Shown here piece after piece: positions 7,018 through 11,035 of a stretch of 11,035 bases of DNA (positions are counted from its first letter, which is position 1; the number at the start of each line of letters is the position of its first letter). Made by a program: the position numbers and the translations under genes. The notes beneath the pieces were generated by a model. That model was not told the DNA's origin and did no database searches. It saw only the letters and a program-made list of their open reading frames with translations. The stretch is from Kiritimatiellia bacterium (GTDB lineage Bacteria; Verrucomicrobiota; Kiritimatiellia; SLAD01): the NCBI GenBank assembly GCA_007127595.1, contig SKZA01000151.1, positions 1 through 11,035 of the forward strand, given 5' to 3'.

Positions 7018-7047
7018 TTGTGACCTTCGTGGTGCTCCCCTTATCGT
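7018..7047 (+). promoter_or_regulatory. Possible promoter of the fibre gene cluster
   Basis: TTGTGA (7018-7023) and TATCGT (7042-7047) each match the sigma70 boxes at 4 of 6 positions with an 18-bp spacer. The leader to the ATG at 7169 would be about 115 nt. The match is weak and the call rests on position. The rest of the 320-bp divergent region (6849-7168) holds the palindrome at 6992-7012 and an 11-bp direct repeat CTTGCGGCTTG (6976-6986, 7075-7085). I found no convincing minus-strand promoter for the kinase and no known riboswitch. Confidence 0.3.
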
Positions 7048-7168
7048 CTTATTGGCGGACGAGGCATGTCCGGACTTGCGGCTTGATGTAAAGCGACCTG
7101 TTCCCGTCTGCCAGACCGGCAATACAACGCGCGGAAAGATCAGAAACAAGCAAGGGAAGGCAAGAGAT

Positions 7169-9901
7169 ATGAACAATAAACTCTATAGCATCATGATGGC
7201 TTGCGGCCTGATCCTGGTTATGGGGGCGCAGGCGGATGTTCCCACGATGATGAGTTATCAGGGTGTGATCACCTCCAGCGGCGCGCCCGTGGACGGGACG
7301 GGCTACTTCAAGTTCGCGCTGGTGGATACGGCCGACGCGGTGAGGTGGACGCATGATGGTACGGGTGTCTTTCCGCCGGCCGAGCCAACGTCATCCGTAG
7401 AGGTGCCCGTAGAGAACGGGCTGTTCACCGTTCTGCTCGGCGACCCCATGTTGGCGAACATGAATGCGCTGGGCGGTACAGTCTTTGTGGATAATACGCC
7501 TCTGTCGCTACGCCTCTGGTTCAGCGAAGACAACGTGACGTTTGAACAACTGGCGCCCGACCAGCGAATAGCCGCAGCCGGCTACGCCATGCAGGCGCAG
7601 CACGTTCCGCCCAACTCCATCGGCTCGGGGCAACTGGCACCCCTTGCGGTCACGGCGTTTCAGATTGCCAACGGCGCGGTCATCGCGGCCAAACTCGCGC
7701 CCGACAGCGTCACCGGCGACAAGATCGAAGACGGCACCATTACCAGCAACAAGATTGATTGGGCCACCATGCCTTTCTACGCGCTGCTGGGCTATGCGGA
7801 AAGCGGGCTGTTTGATTCCGCGCCTGTGGCAACCGGCGATGATGCCATTGCCATGGGTTACGGGGCGCAGGTGGGCGGAGACAACGCCACGGTTGGCGGC
7901 GGTTTCGAAAACGTGATCGGGATGGATGCCGGGGCCGCGACGATTGGCGGCGGCTATCAGAATGTCATAGAGGACGGGGCCTTTTCCACGGCCGTGGGCG
8001 GCGGGGAATTGAACCGGATTGAAAGCCACGCCTTTTCCGCGACCGTGGCCGGCGGTGCGCTCAATATCATCAGGCCACACGGACGTTACTCCGCGATCGG
8101 TGGTGGGTTACAGAACATGATCCATACCAACACGCGCTATGCGACCATCGGCGGGGGTCGAGAGAACGTAGCCTCCGCCGATTACGCGGTGGTAGCGGGC
8201 GGCGAAGTCAACAAAGCCGAAGGGTATGCGTCCGTCGTATCAGGCGGCGAAGGAAACGAGACCCGGGCGAGTGAAACCAGCATTGGCGGTGGCCGTCTCA
8301 ATATCATTAATGAAGATGCCTACGGCGCCACGATCAGCGGCGGACGCCGAAACTCCATCAGCGCAAATGCCATGGACGCCACCATCGGCGGCGGTTATGG
8401 GAACACCAATTCATCGTTTTATGGAGCGATTGGCGGCGGGCTGTATAACTGGATTCCCTCTTCCGGATGGAATGCCACCATAGCAGGAGGCTGGCACAAC
8501 ATCGCGAGCGCCGAATACGCGATGGTGGGCGGCGGCTGGAGCAACACAGCTTCCGGTCCGCGCTCCGTCGTGAGTGGAGGCTGGCATAACCGCGCGACGG
8601 CCGATTATGCCTTCATCGGCGGCGGTCTCTTCAATGAGGCCTTTGCGTACGCGGTTACCATCGGCGGCGGCAGTGGCAATAGAGCCACGAATGATGCGGC
8701 CACCATTTCCGGCGGACAGGACAATAGAGCCGCGGGCTATGCGGCCACCGTTTCCGGCGGCGAAGAAAACCGTGCGCAGGGCGATTACGCAAGCGTGGGC
8801 GGCGGCGTGAACAATGCAGCAGAAGGCGAATATGCCGTCGTCGGCGGAGGCTCCGACAATCTTGCCTCCGGCAATACGGCGGCAGTCGGGGGCGGCGTAG
8901 GCAACTATGCGACAAATTCTTATGCAACGGTAGCCGGCGGCTTCTCGAACCTTGCCGGCGGCGAATATGCGATGGTGGGCGGCGGCCAGGAAAACCGCTC
9001 GCTCGGTCAGCATGGCGCCATTGGAGGCGGCTACGAGAATCAATCCGCGGGACCCTACTCAACCGTCGCCGGCGGGCGGCAAAATAGCGCGGCTTTTTCG
9101 CATGCCTTCGTAGGCGGCGGGCACAGCAATACCGCAGGGGCCGGCCATGCGATGATCAGCGGCGGCGCACGAAATACCATCCTGCATTCGTCCGACTACG
9201 CGGTGATCGGTGGGGGATTAAGCAATCAGATCACATCAAACAGCCGAGCCTCCACCATCGGCGGGGGTGAGTACAACGTCATCTTCGGAGGACCTATTCT
9301 CCTCGACTATGGCACGATCGCCGGAGGTCATTCCAACCAGGTGGATGGCGTGTACGGCACCATTCCGGGCGGCTTCGGAAATCGCGCGGTCTGGTATAGC
9401 TTCGCGGCCGGCTATCGCGCCAAGGCAAATCATGTAGGCTCATTCGTCTGGGGCGATTGGACGGAGGGTGAGGATATTGTTTCCACCGCCGACAATCAGG
9501 TCACCTTTCGTTGCAACGGAGGCGCACGCTTTACCTCAGGCGCGGGAGGCGCCAACCAGACCGTCTCATGGGCGCCCGGCGCAGGGAACTGGTCGTTTAC
9601 CAGCGACCAGGCACTTAAAGAAGGCTTCGCGCCCGTGGACACTCATGCCGTTCTCGAAAAAGTCGCGGCGCTACCATTAACCGAATGGAACTATGTGGGC
9701 TACGCGCAACGCCATATCGGCCCCACGGCCCAGGATTTCCATGCCGCCTTCCCGCTGGCCGGTTCCTCCGATACGGCCATCAACAGCCTGCATATCGACG
9801 GGGTGACGTTGGCGGCGATCCAAGCGTTGTACGAGGAAAATCAGGAACTCAAGGCGCGGCTGGAACGGCTCGAATCCATCCTCACCGGAATGAGCCAATG
9901 A
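7169..9901 (+). CDS. Secreted YadA-head-like repeat protein with C-terminal peptidase S74 chaperone domain
   Basis: The 910-aa product starts with a signal peptide ending MGAQA (cleavage after A22). An N-terminal domain (about 23-135, with TMMSYQGVITSSG, DGTGYFKFALVD and LRLWFSEDNVTFEQL) is shared with the partial gene at the right edge. A linker follows with short beta-type repeats (AVIAAKLAPDSVTGDKIEDG). Residues 240 to about 744 hold 32 'ATVGGGxxNxA' units resembling the stacked YadA head. The end is a peptidase S74 (endosialidase chaperone) domain: the self-cleavage site S812-D813 in TSDQALKEG, K817, H849 in HIGPTAQDF, and a final coiled coil (LYEENQELKARLERLES). In this family the domain drives trimerisation and then cuts itself off, here releasing about 98 residues. 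No outer-membrane anchor is seen. The ATG at 7169 is chosen for the signal peptide and the GGAAGGCAAGAG before it. Confidence 0.9.
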   Translation: MNNKLYSIMMACGLILVMGAQADVPTMMSYQGVITSSGAPVDGTGYFKFALVDTADAVRWTHDGTGVFPPAEPTSSVEVPVENGLFTVLLGDPMLANMNALGGTVFVDNTPLSLRLWFSEDNVTFEQLAPDQRIAAAGYAMQAQHVPPNSIGSGQLAPLAVTAFQIANGAVIAAKLAPDSVTGDKIEDGTITSNKIDWATMPFYALLGYAESGLFDSAPVATGDDAIAMGYGAQVGGDNATVGGGFENVIGMDAGAATIGGGYQNVIEDGAFSTAVGGGELNRIESHAFSATVAGGALNIIRPHGRYSAIGGGLQNMIHTNTRYATIGGGRENVASADYAVVAGGEVNKAEGYASVVSGGEGNETRASETSIGGGRLNIINEDAYGATISGGRRNSISANAMDATIGGGYGNTNSSFYGAIGGGLYNWIPSSGWNATIAGGWHNIASAEYAMVGGGWSNTASGPRSVVSGGWHNRATADYAFIGGGLFNEAFAYAVTIGGGSGNRATNDAATISGGQDNRAAGYAATVSGGEENRAQGDYASVGGGVNNAAEGEYAVVGGGSDNLASGNTAAVGGGVGNYATNSYATVAGGFSNLAGGEYAMVGGGQENRSLGQHGAIGGGYENQSAGPYSTVAGGRQNSAAFSHAFVGGGHSNTAGAGHAMISGGARNTILHSSDYAVIGGGLSNQITSNSRASTIGGGEYNVIFGGPILLDYGTIAGGHSNQVDGVYGTIPGGFGNRAVWYSFAAGYRAKANHVGSFVWGDWTEGEDIVSTADNQVTFRCNGGARFTSGAGGANQTVSWAPGAGNWSFTSDQALKEGFAPVDTHAVLEKVAALPLTEWNYVGYAQRHIGPTAQDFHAAFPLAGSSDTAINSLHIDGVTLAAIQALYEENQELKARLERLESILTGMSQ
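7886..9400 (+). repeat. Coding tandem repeat, 32 degenerate units of about 45 bp
   Basis: Within the fibre gene, 32 units share a core of small residue, T/V, I/V, G/A/S, G, G, two variable residues, then N. The C-terminal half is mostly exact 15-residue (45-bp) units; the N-terminal half has many 16-18 residue units with short insertions. At DNA level the GGCGGCGG cores recur but the flanks differ, so the array looks old rather than freshly duplicated. The repeat also keeps other frames open, which produces spurious antisense reading frames. Confidence 0.85.
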
Positions 9902-9904
9902 GAA

Positions 9905-9995
9905 AGAAGGAGAAATGGAGGACTGGAAAAATGGAGCGATGGGAAAAAGAACTTTTCCCCCTCCAAGACTCCAACTCTCCATCACTCCACTCTTC
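9905..9995. repeat. Imperfect palindromic low-complexity repeat between fibre-cluster genes
   Basis: The left arm is built of GGAG/TGGA motifs and the right arm of CTCC/TCCA motifs. Aligning the reverse complement of 9911-9938 with the right arm gives about 19 of 28 matches. The centre is a perfect stem GGGAAAA (9941-9947) / TTTTCCC (9953-9959) with loop AGAAC. The arms translate to peptides like LQDSNSPSLHSS, which I recognise as typical of dispersed intergenic repeats in environmental bacteria. It may double as the terminator of the fibre gene. Confidence 0.55.
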
Positions 9996-10008
9996 AAAGG
10001 AGAACACC

Positions 10009-10458
10009 ATGAACATCAAAACATTCCTTGCACTCGGAATCGTCATCCTCTTGCCGGCTCTGCTGAGCGCTCAATACGCCATTGATTGGTACACCATGGA
10101 CAGCGGTGGCGGTACCAGCGCGGGCGGCGGTTATGAATTGAGCGGAACCATCGGCCAACCGGACGTGGGCCGATCCACCGGGGGCGACTACGAACTCGTC
10201 GCGGGGTTCTGGGCGTTTGCCATCGTTATCCAGAGCGAGGATGGCCCACAACTCAAGATTCGGTACCTGTCGCCTAACGTGGCGCTGATCTACTGGGAAG
10301 CGGGCGATGAACCCGCCGTTCTCCAGCGCAGTGCCGATCTCACGGATGAACATGGCTGGGAAGACGATCCCGGAACGCCGGTCTGGGAAGACGGCGAATA
10401 CCGCATGGAGGTCACCCCGCTCGACAGCATTCGGTTCTATCGTTTGCGGAAACATTGA
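10009..10458 (+). CDS. Small secreted protein with GTIGQPD...GFW motif, unknown function
   Basis: The 149-aa product has a clear signal peptide (MNIKTFLALGIVILLPALLSA, cleavage after A21) and a strong ribosome site AAAGGAG (9996-10002) 6 nt before the ATG, which fixes the start. Residues about 24-66 contain two imperfect repeats, GGGYELSGTIGQPD and GGDYELVAGFW, of a motif I know to be widespread and uncharacterised in PVC-group secreted proteins. The C-terminal part (LKIRYLSPNVALIYWEAG, LQRSADL, FYRLRKH) resembles the beta-sandwich 'YxLqxSxDL...FRL' tail common on Verrucomicrobia surface proteins. No catalytic residues are evident. It lies between two fibre-type genes on the same strand, 107 bp after the first and 144 bp before the second, so a shared envelope role is plausible but unproven. 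Confidence 0.85.
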   Translation: MNIKTFLALGIVILLPALLSAQYAIDWYTMDSGGGTSAGGGYELSGTIGQPDVGRSTGGDYELVAGFWAFAIVIQSEDGPQLKIRYLSPNVALIYWEAGDEPAVLQRSADLTDEHGWEDDPGTPVWEDGEYRMEVTPLDSIRFYRLRKH

Positions 10459-10465
10459 GAATGGC

Positions 10466-10559
10466 GCGGCATAGCCGCAACCAAAGAACAGGAAACCATG
10501 GCTGAACACGGATGAAGAGCACGAGAAGAAGACCGTAGGACGGTGCGCTGCGCCGTCCT
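10466..10559. repeat. Spacer with two hairpins and a dispersed-repeat-like segment
   Basis: GCGGC-ATA-GCCGC (10466-10478) is a short stem. AGGACGGTGC (10537-10546) pairs with GCGCCGTCCT (10550-10559) around GCT, giving 10 pairs with one G-U, and no T tract follows. Between them, 10498-10530 contains CATGGCTGAACACGGATGAA, a sequence type that recurs between genes in PVC-like genomes in my recollection. It may end transcription of the small secreted gene or protect its mRNA. Confidence 0.45.
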
Positions 10560-10602
10560 CGAAATTGAACAGAAAACCTGAAGGAGTATGAAAGGAAGCA
10601 CC

Positions 10603-11035
10603 ATGAAGAAGCACACCACCCCCACCCTCTCCGCTTGCATCCTGCTTCTCGCGTTCTGCGTCCCGCTTGCGCAGGCGCAAACCGTCCCCTTCATGATGAG
10701 CTATCAAGGGATCATCACTTCGGGCGGCGAAAATTATGACGGGACCGGGTATTTCAAGTTCGCGCTGGTCAATGCAACGGGCGACGAAAGTTACTGGAGT
10801 AATGACGGCAGCAGTTGGGACGGAAACGAGCCAAACGCCGGGGTCGAGCTCGTGGTCGCCGACGGATTGTTTTTGGTGATGCTGGGCGACACCTCCCTGC
10901 CGAACATGTGGGAATTGTCGCCCATGACCTTTGACTACCGTGACGACGCGCATCTACGAATCTGGTTCAGCGAAGATAATGTCACCTTCGCGCAACTCAC
11001 ACCCGATCAGCCGTTGGGTTCCACCGCTTACGCCC
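10603..11035 (+). CDS. Partial secreted protein paralogous to the N-terminus of the S74 fibre protein
   Basis: The open frame runs off the right edge after 144 codons. It starts with a signal peptide MKKHTTPTLSACILLLAFC... ending AQA (cleavage after residue 25). The ATG at 10603 has AAGGA (10592-10596) 6 nt upstream; an in-frame ATG at 10588 has AAGGAG too close to serve it. The mature part shares with the 910-aa protein the blocks MMSYQG, DGTGYFKFALV, a GLF-V-LGD motif, the exact run WFSEDNVTF, and QL-PDQ, in the same order and spacing. It is therefore a second member of the same fibre family in the cluster. Whether it also ends in GGG repeats and an S74 domain lies outside the window. Confidence 0.88.
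   Translation, partial: MKKHTTPTLSACILLLAFCVPLAQAQTVPFMMSYQGIITSGGENYDGTGYFKFALVNATGDESYWSNDGSSWDGNEPNAGVELVVADGLFLVMLGDTSLPNMWELSPMTFDYRDDAHLRIWFSEDNVTFAQLTPDQPLGSTAYA

Noticed and set aside
8411..9043. Minus-strand open frame of 210 codons within the repeat array
   Set aside because: It is the antisense shadow of the 45-bp coding repeats, which keep several frames free of stops.
7886..9400. Regular repeats suggestive of a CRISPR array
   Set aside because: Units are degenerate, contiguous, in frame and explained by the YadA-head-like protein; there are no unique spacers of constant length.
10565..10592. Promoter-like boxes TTGAAC and TATGAA before the partial fibre gene
   Set aside because: The predicted start would fall at or after the ribosome binding site, leaving a nearly leaderless message despite a clear Shine-Dalgarno sequence.
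9994..10953. Long minus-strand open frame of 319 codons across the small secreted gene and the partial fibre gene
   Set aside because: It is antisense to two genes with signal peptides and ribosome sites, spans both hairpins and the spacer, and has no recognisable domain.

Overview
The window looks like a chromosomal segment from a GC-rich, Gram-negative-type bacterium. I infer the PVC superphylum (Verrucomicrobiota, Kiritimatiellota or Lentisphaerota) from four things: a small secreted protein with a GTIGQPD...GGFW-type motif, fibre proteins built from 'GGGxxN' repeats ending in a peptidase S74 domain, intergenic low-complexity palindromes, and poor Shine-Dalgarno sequences on several genes. 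The assignment rests on remembered family distributions, not on a search.

Layout. Positions 1-92 hold the start of a minus-strand lipoprotein. A tRNA-Lys(UUU) with a near-consensus promoter follows (162-309). Next come two plus-strand genes of unknown function: a secreted protein with a C-terminal carboxypeptidase-regulatory-like domain (449-1507) and a small three-helix membrane protein (1583-1960). A convergent intergenic region (1961-2158) is unusually rich in overlapping hairpins. On the minus strand, a secreted peptidase MA-like metalloprotease and DNA polymerase III delta (holA) overlap by 4 bp and share a promoter (4240-4268). A second structured spacer (about 4316-4442) separates them from a minus-strand two-component system: a 7TM histidine kinase with an N-terminal jelly-roll-like sensor region (5046-6848), overlapping a NarL/LuxR-type response regulator (4447-5064).

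The kinase is transcribed divergently from a surface-fibre cluster on the plus strand. The 320-bp divergent region carries a strong 21-bp imperfect palindrome just upstream of a possible promoter, so it is a natural candidate for regulation of the cluster. The cluster has three genes: a 910-aa protein (signal peptide, N-terminal domain, 32 YadA-head-like 'GGG' repeats, self-cleaving S74 chaperone domain), a 149-aa secreted protein with the GQPD/GFW motif, and the 5' part of a second protein whose N-terminal domain is clearly paralogous to that of the 910-aa protein. I read this as a two-component system beside a module for assembling trimeric extracellular fibres. The regulatory link is inference.

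The spacers of the fibre cluster contain palindromic and low-complexity segments that resemble dispersed repeats. No integrase, transposase, CRISPR array or phage structural operon is visible.
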